Shown here piece by piece: positions 33,403 through 45,124 of a stretch of 64,000 nucleotides of DNA. Numbering within the stretch: the stretch's first letter is position 1; each line of letters starts with the position of its first letter. The translations under genes and the position numbers were made by a program. Origin of the DNA: Hymenopellis radicata (lineage: Eukaryota; Basidiomycota; Agaricomycetes; Agaricales; Physalacriaceae); NCBI GenBank assembly GCA_015501595.1, contig JADNRX010000035.1, positions 1-64,000 of the forward strand, written 5' to 3'. The notes beneath the pieces are model-generated. The model worked only from the letters and a program-made list of their open reading frames with translations. It made no database searches and was not told where the DNA came from.

Positions 33403-34134
33403 CTCGCCTAGAAAAATCGGGCATGGACTCTCCCTACGAATTTTTAGTCTAGGCGCCCGCCGTTGTTCTACTTACTCACAATTGTGATATGTCAACACAC
33501 CCCATGTATTGGTCCGGATCCAAAGCAATCCCGACCATCGTGCTCTCAATCTGTCCCCTCCCGCTCTGCCCAAGCGACCTGGACTCTCCCTGCATTTTGG
33601 TCAATTCCCTTACTTCAGATCAGTCAGATCAACGTCTTACGATTGCGTGAACGATATCTATGTAGTCTACGTTAAAAAAACAGTCCTTACGCACTCCTTC
33701 ACCCCGCCCGACGCACCGACAGCAACATGCTGTGATGGTCAGAGCGAGGATGGAAAAGCTTACGTAACTGTTTGGCAGTACCACTTACCCAGCCATCTCA
33801 GTGTATGTCGGGTGTTCGGACCGGAGAGCCCAATGCTCCATCTCAGCACAGCCATCGTGTATGTCGGGTGGGCGGACCGGAGCAGCCCAATGCTGCACAC
33901 TGACCAATATGGCAATTCTTCCATCTCAGCACATTACCATCACCACCTGCAAGATTAGGCCGGCATCCGCTGGTCGGTGAGTTTCCCGCCCTTGTTTTCA
34001 TCGTAGAGTACAGTAGTTACAGAATGAAAAAATATTCGATTGTCTTGAGGCAAAGTGTGCAGCCCAAAGAGCTCGCTGTCTGCAAAATTCGAGGATAAGT
34101 ACAGGCGCTGACGACTAAATTACAGGGTAGCGCC
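33403..34134. other. Intergenic stretch with a gene-D relic and a small tandem repeat
   Basis: About 60 bp at 33496-33560 closely match the exon of gene D at 31257-31325 (CATGTATTG, then GGATCCAAAGCAATCCCGACC), in the same orientation, encoding GIALDPDQYM-like sequence on the minus strand. A diverged tandem pair lies at 33791-33849 and 33850-33898 (GTGTATGTCGGGTG, then CGGACCGGAG). No gene is supported. Confidence 0.6.
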
Positions 34135-37100
34135 ATGTCGGTAGAAGCAGCACGCAATCCATTCCTAGATGTGGAGGCGGACGACGACGACGACGAGGAA
34201 GACCTTGAAGCTGCTGATCTTGAGGGTGGGCAAGACGTGCTCGAAGGTAAGTTTTCCCTTGGTGGGAGACAGCATGCTAACATGATAATATAACAAAGAT
34301 TTTATAGATGATGAGACCGACGAGGAAGGCGGCGACGCGCCCTCAGCACAGTCGGACACACCTCGCAAACGCATGAGATTACTGGACGACTTTGACCGTA
34401 TCGAAATGCGTATTCGCACGCAGCAAGCTGCAAAGTCTGCAACTAGACAGCCATCTCCCCCTCCTCAAGGCTTGACGGCTCACAGCGTGTCACCCAATCC
34501 CCCCCACCAACCGTACCACCTGTCCCTATCGAGACACCTCAACCAGACACGTACGAAGGATTCTCCATGTTGTCCGCCATCCCAACGCCGGATGAAATAT
34601 GGAGAATGGCCCTCCATCCCGGCAATTATATTATAAGGTACCATGCTCGGGTATGTTCAACGTTCTCTGAAATCGACTCTATTTGACTTGCATTTCTAGT
34701 ACGGTATGAGTAACGTCGCCAAGAACAACATAGCTAGAATGGTACATGCTAGGGACGACGAGGAGGAAAGTAGCGTTCTCGATGTAGCCTCGGACACTGT
34801 CATGAATCAGTGTCGCCCCGAGCACCACATCGAAGCCGTGTGGGTGGACAGAGGCACTGCCAAATTCCACAGCCTTTACGTTTTCTCCACGGCACCCCGC
34901 ATAGCTACCGTCCTACGCTGGTTCGACGACCATCTCTCCAACTCTCTCCTCACCAGTGACCCATCTTTCATTGAAAATCCCTCCGATAAAAGCGCTCTCC
35001 TATCCGAGTTTTTATGGAGCCGAATGCCGTCGACCCCACTTTGGCTGGATGTCCATCAACGGCGGGCGCTATCACGGCGATGTGGGCTTCATGATAGGCA
35101 AAGGTATTTGGGTCGATGTCTTCGTCATCCCTCGCCTCGACATCGACTGGGGTTTGTTAAACTCTACTAGGGAATCCAACATCCAAATTCTTCCATCCGA
35201 CTTGCCTCGCCTCCCCTTCCACGCGGTTGCCGTCCTGCCGCCAAGCTCTTTCCTTGGAGAACATACGCACCTACACACCGCAAACCTTCCCGATATATCC
35301 CCGGCTTTGTAGTCGATTGTCATCCCGCCCTTGGCAGTATTCGCATGACAGGTCCGTTTCTGGTCTTGACTGCCGAAGGGACAGGCTATCGCCAGCTACC
35401 TCAATTCGTGGCGATCTTCGACATCTCTTTCTGAACAGCGATCATTCACTTTCTAAAATATTCCGCGAGGCGGATGATGAGGCCCAACTCCCTCCCGTCG
35501 CCCACTGGTCCCTCGAGCCATCCGAGCTAGTTCGCGACCGTGTCAGCGGGCTACAGGGACGAGTCTTACGCGTTCAAGGCAAGGGACTAATCGCCATCAC
35601 CGTCACTGCTGGTGAAGAGGAACACCTTATCGAAGTCCCGTGGAGACAGGTCGTCAAGGTCTTTGACGTTGGAGATTTCGTTTCGGTATCTTCAGCGTTG
35701 GAGGGCTCTAAGACAGGTTGGGTTATTTGGGCCGGGACGGAAGAGGAAGCCGAAGAATATGTCGCTGCCACGGTCGAACGCCAAAAGGCTCTAGTTTCCC
35801 AACGACCGAAGGACTTCAAACCGAGCTTTATCTGGACACCTGAACAGCAGCGAAAGGTCATCAAGCTTCGCCAGAAGTCCCTTGAAATACTGTACCATCA
35901 CAGAAATAGACACGGTCAAACTTCTTCCCAGGTAAGTTGAACAAGGCATTGAAAAGTTTCTTGACCTGATATGTTGCCAGCTCTTATATGTTCATCGCAA
36001 CTGTTGTACAAAGCTGGAACCCGACATATTCATCCAATCGACTGTGACCTCACATGGGGCGCTGTATACCAAAGTGAACCCCTCGGAAGAGAAGGGCAAC
36101 ATGCCGTTGGGAATGCGCCTGCACTTTAGGTATATGAAGGCTCATGCCGAGGATGCAAGCAATGGGCTTAAGTATCCAATCCCGATAAACACATTCTGCC
36201 ACCGAGTATTTCTCGTCATAACTTCCCAGCGTTCGTATTCAAGCCAGATTACTATACCGGCCGCCAACCTTGGCTCGATCGCGAGGTCAGAATACAGGGC
36301 GGACAGTACAAAGGTCGAAAGGGCCATGTCTCAGATGTCAGCCTGCACAATTGGGGTGCAAAGGCCTCAGCCGAGTTGAACGCCGACAGCCGGAGCCTTA
36401 TTCGAGCCGATCAAAAATCCATGAAGAAGAGCGAGAGTGGCCTCTGGGTGCACGTTACGCTGTACGAAGGCGGCGTCATGGCCAAGCATGTAGTTCTAGT
36501 AAAGTACGATCATGTTGTCGATGCAAAGTAAGCATCTACAATAGACTCGTTTGCCTCTGCTAACATTGTCTGTAGGTCTTTGGCACCTCTGCGTGTAGTT
36601 CGGCCGCTGAACGCCCTTCAAGTCAAATCCGGGTACATAGGCAACCGCGAATACTACCTCAAGGAAGCCGCGACTACATTCATGCTTGACGGAAAGGCCT
36701 ATCCGCTCAAACCGACAGCCGAGTCCATATCTTCTCAACCCCTTCAACAGCCTCCAGCAGAACCCTCGACCTCCTCTATAGAACCACCTCCCTCATCACC
36801 GACAGATGATCCGCTTTGGTATGCGAAGGAGTTCCTAGTAGGATGGGACTTGCGCGCCATAGATTCCCAGTCGAAGTCCAGTCGACTCCACACTGTTGTC
36901 GTTCGTGTACAACAAGACGATTATGGTGACATTCGTCTCTACAAAGTCCGTGGGGATGATAGCGTGCACCCTGCGCCTGTCAATGGCGATCGGTACCGTC
37001 CTTTGCATCCAGGAAAGAAACCGAGCATCAAGAATCGTTGGGTATGTTTCCGTGGTCAATACGAAGGTACTTTCGTTCGGGGTATCATGCTTCAGCATCG

Positions 37101-37347
37101 CGCATCGACTCCCAGGCAAGACCACTCGCTGGATGACCTGGACTGGTATTCCTTCGAAGTACAACCACGTTGGGGAGAAAAGGACGTAGAAACAAGGCTG
37201 GAGCTGTGGCCTCATAATGAGGATTTGGTCGTAATGGCTGATGATGATGCTACGGTGAAGGCGAACGCAGAATACGCTGAAAGGAAGCAGGGTTCTCGGG
37301 CAGCAGCAGGACGGGGTATGTTTGAAGGTGAAATACGTCGTCTGTAA
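34135..37347 (+). pseudogene. Spt5-like KOW-domain protein, frame broken
   Basis: It begins MSVEAARNPFLDVEADDDDD and continues with an acidic N-terminus, then RLLDDFDRIEMRIRTQ and PTPDEIWRMALHPGNYI. Introns are at 34247-34298 and 34651-34699. Downstream are KOW-type blocks: GGRYHGDVGFMIGKGIWVDV, FDVGDFVSVSSALEGSKTGW and REVRIQGGQYKGRKGHVSDV. Later come VTLYEGGVMAKHVVLVKYDH and a C-terminal domain ending GMFEGEIRRL. This matches the order in Spt5-type elongation factors (NGN/KOW), but divergently, as in expanded Agaricomycete families. The frame breaks at the C7 run 34499-34505 (one base short), near 35030 and in 36130-36230, so it is a pseudogene or carries sequence errors. Confidence 0.65.
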
Positions 37348-37559
37348 CTCTGTCATGTATCAATTACTCGCATGTATAGTGTACCGTTGTATCTCCTTGT
37401 ACCTTACCAATGCACACGTTTTAATCTTGCCCAGTGTGATCAACACACACTCAAGACGGGGGACTCCGAACTGGTACGTTCATTTGTATTTGAACTTATG
37501 GTCCAAAATGGGATCTTTGAACTACTACCGTAACACGTTTGGCAGGTGATTGATTACAT

Positions 37560-37735
37560 TCAGCATGTCCGTCTGGGAATCCCGCGTCGCGTACAGCTCC
37601 CATTGACCTTCCACCCAGATCCTCTCTCCAGAGCGACGTAAAATTCCGAACGAGTACATCCGCGTTGAGGTACAACGCCCTTTCGACTGGGAGACGTCTG
37701 AGCAAATCCAGCTTTGCCCACACTGGTCCCATGCG
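37560..37735 (-). pseudogene. Fragment of a family 8 glycosyltransferase
   Basis: About 58 residues read GPVWAKLDLLRRLPVERALY, LNADVLVRNFTSLWREDLGG and MGAVRDAGFPDGHA. This is the core of GT8 (glycogenin/galactinol-synthase-like) enzymes around the metal-binding DxD; here the first Asp is replaced by Asn (NAD). No flanking exons of the enzyme are visible. It is a small relic, not a gene. Confidence 0.7.
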
Positions 37736-37740
37736 AAAGA

Positions 37741-38211
37741 TAGGCCCTCTTTGTACCCGAGCTGGAGGCGCGCGCAGCCGCCGCGGAAACGCAGCTATCT
37801 CGTCTCACCGCCGAGGGAGATGACCTGCAGGATAAACGCGCCCACGGTAGCATGAGGGAACTCCAGGAGGAAGTGGACAGGTTGACGGGGAAGCTGAAGG
37901 AAGCGCAGGCGCTGCTGGACTCTGCAGAGGACAAGCTGGAAAAGTTCAAAGGGGAGGAACGCGAGCACGAAGTCTTGATGGCCCAGAGAAAGGGATGGGA
38001 TTGCAAGATGAAGGAGGAGCAGATCAAGCTGGACACGGCGTTATCGCAGACGAAGGACGCCAAGAAGAGGGTAAAGGAGATGCAGGCTATAGATGAGAAG
38101 CAGTCGCTGGCGTCGTGCGGGACAACGTTGGCATTGCGAGTCGAGATTTCCGAGCTGGAGTCTGAGCTAAACATGCTCGAGAAGAAGCTTGAGCTTTACA
38201 AGCGTTGTTGA
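37741..38211 (+). CDS. Coiled-coil protein fragment
   Basis: An open frame runs from just after a TAG near 37741, with first ATG at 37852 and stop at 38211. It is almost wholly heptad-like: LQEEVDRLTGKLKEAQALLD, DKLEKFKGEEREHEVL and VEISELESELNMLEKKLELY. It may be an exon of a longer coiled-coil gene. It lies divergently beside the GT8 relic. No family can be assigned from coiled coil alone. Confidence 0.45.
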
Positions 38212-40918
38212 AGCAACATTAGCCATCATCCTCCTCACGAAATGCGAGTACGTTCATTTCTTTCCATCACACAAACGTCAATCCTCACTAACGTCGTCAG
38301 GACCGCTTGCACATCATCCTCGCTTGGTCCAAGCGGCGCGTCCGAGGCGGCGAGATTCACTGGTGGAACAGCCGCACTTGGTCCTTTGCAAAATGACTAA
38401 CAACGGTGTGCATGAGGCCGCGGTTATTCCAGAGCATCAAATCCTTTTCTTGTCCGCGCGCTCTCAGTCGACGTCTTTCCATGTTTCGCAGGACGCTTAC
38501 CATGGCTGCGGATATACGAGCTGTTTGAGTGTCAGCGGCTGCTCATGGATGCAGATAGGAAACTTACGTTGGGGGCGATACCGGGACGCTGGATCATATA
38601 GCAGTCGACGAACACTTCGAGAATGGCCCAGTCGTGTACGATCCAAGTCACCAGTAACTGGTTTCTTCCACGTCTGATGGGAGTGTCAGGTCATCCAACG
38701 TAGTATGCTCTAGCTCTCATACGAATGGATACACCTTCTAGCGTACAGTTCGTTATTTTGTGTAGCTCGTCTAGAATACATACATTTGTGAAGTGGTAGG
38801 TAGTGTAGGGTATATGTTAAATTACTGAGTTGGGGTCGGTATTACGATGTGATACATGCAAGACTAGTCTACAAGATACGAGGGACATTGAGTACAGATG
38901 AAGCGGAAAGGCCTTAATACTATGTAAGCAATGTGGCGCATTTAGGCAGGAAGACATACTGACCTTCCCAACAGGCACAAGATAGCGATGTTAGCAAGAA
39001 GGACTACCCGAGGAGGACATCGTACAGGTGCGCCGAATGACAGAGGCGGCAGTTGGCGTAAATGTCTGGTGGACTATCCGACTCAGCGGGATGGAATGGG
39101 CACTTGCGAGTGGGAGCCGCACGAACGACGTGTGGCATATGTTCCACGTTCCTATCCCTATCAAAAGATGAAGCTGACGTTGGGACGCAGATGAAAATAC
39201 GCACCTAGTATACATAGAACCTTTATAAGCGGGCGCTACCTGCCACAGCTGTTTGGACTTCTCCCCGAGGTGGTAATGTTGAGTGCGATTGGCGAATTTC
39301 GTCAAGTTCCTGCCCTACGGGATTGCGAGAGAATTTGAGTGATGAGCGGCGAGGAAAAGCATCCAGGACATCGGGTAGAAGGGAGGATCAAATATGAGTG
39401 GGGGGAGAGCACACGAAGAACGTAATGCCTGATCAGCTTGGTGTGGACGGCGATAAGTAAAATCACGTACCGTTTCAAGCAGATCCGCCCAAAAGTGTGC
39501 CAGATTAACGAAGGACATTGCGCGTTTTGAAGTCTTTGGGACGCTAAGTCGATGGTCCTTGATCACCGGCCTATTGCTTCCGCGGCACGCAATTAGCCGG
39601 TATTGCTTCCGCGGGTCCGAATCGGAAGTCGGTCCGATCAAAGATCTGCTTCCCATCTCTCCTTGCCCTCATCTTTTCGCCAAATTCATCGACCTCGCGT
39701 TATTGCTCAGTGGTATACTGGCTCGTCGCCATCTGCGAATGCGCTACCATCCTCGCTTGCGCGTTCCCATCGTTCACTGCTAGCGACTACATATGCTCAT
39801 ACCTCACCTTCACCATCCGCTCTCAGGCTCTCGGATCTCCTCCCTATCACACGACAATGTCGGTCCTGGTCCACCTAGCTCTTCACGCGACGATGAGAGG
39901 AGAGCCCAGCCTGCGTCACGAGAAACCTGTTGAACCGATGGTGGCGCCATCTCGACCTGAGAACTGGGATAATACTTGCTTTGCCGAGCATCGGCCGACA
40001 AGAGTCGGGCGGGATATTGTCCGCAGCGTCGGGATGCCGACACCCTGCTTGGACATCCGCGCTGTCAATAGCAGGTTTACATACTGAAGGGGTGATATAC
40101 GCACTATGGACACGGTCGACGCGTTCCTCGTTCCAAGGTGAGCTTTTGCATTTTGACCAGTCTCTAAGTGATCTGACTCTACTCTCTAGTCCAATGCTGG
40201 ACACCAAACGACCGACGTAGGACGTGACGTTGTACTATCCGCTGGTACTCACGACGTCATTACATTCGAAGGGCGGATACTGTGCCCGCCAGACGTTGCC
40301 CAAGTCTGGGCGGCGTAATGTTCGGGATGTCGGCCGGAAGTTCGATCTCTCATTGAACACTTGACTCCTTTGAAACAGACTATTAATGGACCTCTTGTCG
40401 TGAAGTTTGTTGCCGACATCTAACACGGTAAGCAATTCTTATTTGTTCCAATCGATTAATGAGCTGGGTTTTGACCTGTCACTTCTTAGCGCTGAACCTC
40501 ACGATAGGAACGTGCGTTCATCTGCGGAACTGCCTATGGACGTCGTCATGAGGTGACGGGATGCGCGTGGGGTGGAAATTGATGGTCACGAAGGTGGGAT
40601 TCTGGTCGGGGTTCGGGACAATCTATGCTGTCGGTGATGAGAGGTACGTTGAACATTAATACTGTTGTGATCTTGATCATCTCAACGTTCTGAATCTTCG
40701 ACCAAGGCTTGTTCTCTTGTACTTCTTTTTCAAGAAATATACGAATAGCTCAAACCAGATTCACGCTCGAGGCACGTGATTGAGCGAGTATTGCTTCCGC
40801 TGGTCCTAAATTGGCCCGAACAAAAGATCGGGGCCCAAGTGTCCTTTGTTCAAGTCTTGCCTTTCGACCACCACGCACAACACCACTCTACAACGCGCCA
40901 TCTACGCTACGATTCGCA
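38212..40918. other. Mostly non-coding stretch with decayed, leader-like sequence
   Basis: No confident gene is found. Minus-strand exons around 39315-39656 (FVNLAHFWADLLE, intron, HYVLRVLSPHSYLILPSTRC) may be a fragment of one. At 39599-39640 the stretch GTATTGCTTCCGCGGGTCC, then CCGATCAAAGATC, resembles 40788-40835 (GTATTGCTTCCGCTGGTCC, then CCGAACAAAAGATC) just upstream of the KDZ transposase, so a second copy of that leader once stood here. Confidence 0.45.
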
Positions 40919-43900
40919 ATGCCGCCTCGAAAAACCCAGAAAGAACGCGAGATGGAGGAAATCATCAAAGTCGCCGCTGCGCATATCCAGAGGTTTACAG
41001 ACGAATCGGACGTCCACAAACATATCTACATCGACACCTCTGGCGAGAAAACTGTGACTGAGTCTGTCATGGAGTCGGATCCGTCCGCGGCTCAATCCGA
41101 CTGGGATGCGCCCGAAGAGCCTTGGATCATCTTCGACTATGAGGATGAGGAACAGACGCGCATGGAAGACGAGATGCGTGACGGCAGCGATGAGCAGGCC
41201 GACGACGTCCCCGAAAACTCGGATGAGAAAGAGAAGAAGAAGAAAGGGAAGAAAAAGGACAAGACACAGGTATGTGATACAGTTCATTTAACTGGGATAG
41301 TTCTGACATCATGTAGATACGAACTGCCCTGGAAAACTATGAGGACGTACTCGCACCGCTTCATGTATCGATGATGGCGCTGGAAGCGGAACCCCACCTG
41401 AACGAAGACTGCGATTGCGGCGGCCAAGTATCTCGTGGGAAGCGGACTGTGCGGTGTCTAGATTGTCAATTCTACGGCTTGACCTGCACTGCGTGTTTCC
41501 TTGACTGACATGGTCGTAGTTGGTTTCATTGGGCTGACGTATGGAATGAGGAACGCGGTCACTTTCAGCCGAAGGACTCGCATACTTTGGGACTCGTACC
41601 CCACATGGGCCACAACGGTGATAAATGCCCTTGTCCAACAAAACCTGTGCCACTTATAGTCGTCGACATGACCGCAATTCACAACTTTTCAGTTTGCTTC
41701 TGTGGATGTGGCGTCAAAGTCGATCGCGTCGCACAGCTGATGACAGCCCGACTCTTTCCCGGTTCCGCTCTCCAGCCTCGAAGTGCGTTTACCTTCGATT
41801 GGCTGTGAAACCTGCAGTTACAACATGTGGAAGGAGCCCTCAATTATAATTCGATTGTAGCGGCCTGGCAAAGGATTACGAACAACACCAGTCCTTGGTC
41901 TATCTCCGTAAGTGTTGATTCATGTGTGAACCACATGTTCTCATTGTGACTCTAGGAATTGACGAAGCAGCTCCGTCGAGTCTTTCGTATCTGGTGCAAG
42001 ATGAAGTCTCAGCGCCATTCAGGGACCCAGCACGAGATGCACCTGGAGTTTCCTCATCGACAGAAGAATCACCTTATGGTGTTGTGTCCGGCATGTCCAG
42101 AGTACGGGTTCAATATGCCCAAGAACTGGACGGAGATTCCCCCCGAATATCGGTGTGTTTCTTGTTTGACTTGGAAACATTGTAGGACTAAATACCACCA
42201 GGCATCTTTGCGTTATCCAGAAAATGAATGACGGCAACTTTAAGATACACTGCGCCAAGAAGAACAGTGACCCGGACGACGTTAACTTACTCGGAGACCG
42301 TGGTCTACAACCCAACCCAGACACCATGAAAGAGTATCGAGCACGGAAACTGAAGAAGGCCAAGAAGAACGAAGAAGTAGGTGCCTGACTGTCCAAGGTC
42401 TTCAGAGACTCACGACAGACGCAGAAAGTACCTTGTAATAACCATCGCGCGTCGAACGACAAAAGCAAGCGGTTCGCCGACTGTCAGTACAGTGGCATCA
42501 GGCAAGGGCAGTGCTGCTATGCATTCGTCTATTCAACAGTGGACTTTCCACGAGGAGAAGAGTACGTCTCCAAGCGGTATTTGTGATGAATGTGAGGTTA
42601 ACATTGTTTCAGTCAGAAGAGCATGGACATGGCTACGGCTCGAAATCTCGAACGAAGTGGCCTGGGAGGACTCAAGCAGGGCGATCCCATTCCGCCAGTG
42701 GACTACGCATATGACTGCATGTGTCAATACTGCATCAACTTGGAGTATAGATTCGCGAACAACAAGGAACTCGTTCATCTCCTTCCCGTGGTTAAACAGA
42801 TGCGCAAAATGATTGGCGCCACCCACGTTTACGCTCATGTCGACATCTGCAAGTACATCTATGGACCATTCTACATGCAATGCGCCGGTCATTTCCATGG
42901 CGAGACGTCGGAGCATTTCTGGCCGACATCGAATCCTTTCGACCCCTTGATCTTTCAAATGAATATCCATTACGGACATGAGATCTATTTCTATCTCGCG
43001 ATGGACTGGAACTATCGGAAGACCATGGCGATGCGTGAGTATTGATATGTGAGCTAGATCTACTGCTAACAAACTTTCATAGCCAATCTGCTATACAAGG
43101 ACTTGACGTATGCCGTTTCGCAGTACCGTGCCTTCGATCGCGAGTTTGCTGCTTGTACCGCCAAGAACGAGGCCTTAATCCCCAGCTGGAAAGCACAGTT
43201 CGCTCATTTGAATGGCGCTTCTTGGAAATGGGTAACGGACACGAAGGGGAAGGAAGTTAAAACGGATGTTGAGAGTCCGTACAAGCATCGAAGTAAAAAG
43301 AGTGAGTGATATACGGAGCGACTAAACCGTTGCTGACTATGATCCACTAGTGCCGTCCGTAGATAAAGTCATAGAAGCGTACACGGCGGACCCTTGTCCT
43401 GTTCAGTCTGTTGGAGGTGCAAAGTCGAATGACCTGGCGATCTGGATAGCTCAAGGAGTCAGCCTAGAAAAAGAGCAGTGCGTTGATTTCCTATTGTTAC
43501 TACAGCGTTCTAACTTATCCCAGGCGCGACCTGGTGATGCTCATCGCCAGAGAGAAGAAATATCCATCAACCCTGGACCAAGAAATGATACGACGCTCCC
43601 ACAAACACATCGAGCAGCAAATGGAGGTATGGTTGGAGCTTCAGCAGAAATATCTCGATCCTATTCTGAAGGAGGAGGAGGACTCGGAGGAAGATGACCA
43701 GTCCGCGGAGAGTACGAGTTTGAAGCAAGGGAAGAAGGCAAACAGCAGCGAGGCCGAGGAAGGCAGTGTAGAGAAGTGGATATTGGCATTACCCTCCTCG
43801 CTGACACCAATGCTCAGAGAACGCCTGGATTATCTTGTGCAGTTGGAGACGGAAATTCGCGAGGGTGCTGCCTTCCAAGCACTGCAGATGGTCACCACGA

Positions 43901-45097
43901 TGGCAGACTGCTTGAGAACGTTGGCATCGCAAGCTCGGGTTCACGGGGAGGACGCGGTTGAGGCTCTTCAAGCCAAGATCAAATACGATGGACCGGTACC
44001 GAAATCCATTTCCACTGCAAGACAATACGAGTGGGAACGAAACAAAGCTATAGCCGACTGGAACGCTCACAGAGAGGCTCTTCTGACCTTGGGAACGATC
44101 AATCAGACCCAACTTCACGATACATGGATGATGACCAAGCACGATACCTTCCTTCAAAAGGGTGTTGACGAGTCCAGGGTACCGGGCGACTCTCGTAGAC
44201 ATGACGGCGACGCGCACTACATGTACCAGCGTCGGGGAACAACGAACAATATGGCGAAGGTGAAGGGTGGCGGCCTGAGCGAAAGGAATGCGGAACGGTC
44301 TCGAAGGGAGAAGCGGATATCAGGAGGTCAGTTAGCTTCATGTCTTGGCAAGCTTATTCTAAACGTTGTTTAAAGGAGAGGCCTCCACTTCGAGAACTAC
44401 GGGCAAGAGTATGGAAAAGGCCGCAAAGAAAGCCAAGGAGAAGGAGAGTCAACCGGGTACGTATTGCTCAGTCGATGAGTGTATGTTCTAAGCAATCATT
44501 AGGTGGTTCCAAGCGAAAATGTACCATCGGTCAAGACGAAGAGGGTGGTGGTAAGTGTCATGTCCTGCTTAAAACTGTCTTCATCTCAAATTAAACCAGA
44601 TTCCTCGAACTCTAACAAATCCACGGCAAAGAAGGCCGGGGATGCCTTGACCAACATCAACGCAGGTTGGATATATAGATTGCAAGAACGAGGGAACATT
44701 ACAACGGAAGAAGTCGAAGAATGGAGAGCTGACGGTAAGCCTCTTGTGGTTGTATATTCAGGCTACTGATCACTTCCCAGGCGAGCGAGTGCGCTGGTAC
44801 CGATTGAGCGCTGAGAGGGATCGCTGGTTGGAAGCAACTGAGAAAGGGCAGGCTGACAGTATGTTCACCATCATTTCTTTCAGTCTAGAACGAAACGCGT
44901 GGATGCGGCGAGCAAAGGTTTACGATGCAGAAGGTCCTGAGAAGGCAGGGTACACAGCTTATGTGCGTGAACGATCTTGGTTGTACCAGGACTTCTTGGA
45001 TCGGATGAAGGATCGGGTATATCGCGCCGGGTTCGGCCACATCCTCCATCTTCCTCGTGACAAGGTGTTATGGGACGTATTCTTATATCTGTGCTAG
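40919..45097 (+). mobile_element. KDZ transposase copy 1 (CxC2 type), two in-frame stop codons
   Basis: The start MPPRKTQKEREMEEIIKVAA precedes an acidic/Lys-rich stretch. The CxC2 cysteine cluster follows: CDCGG...CLDC...CTACFLD, a stop, then HGRSWFHWADVW. Exons up to 43301 are consistent (40919-41269, 41317-41907, 41956-42152, 42202-42376, 42425-42561, 42613-43034, 43083-43301). The DDE-type core of KDZ elements is clear: MNDGNFKIH, VYSTVDFPRGED, DYAYDCMCQY and GETSEHFW, then DWNYRKT. A long helical C-terminus runs to 45097. Two TGA codons, 41506-41508 and 41806-41808, lie in the same frame in exon 2; otherwise the gene looks complete. Terminal repeats were not located. Confidence 0.85.
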
Positions 45098-45124
45098 CCC
45101 CATCAGCATCAAGTCGCACAGCTT

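Noticed and set aside
36835..37356. Minus-strand 173-codon frame
   Set aside because: Antisense of the last exon of the Spt5-like gene; the plus strand matches the KOW-family order.
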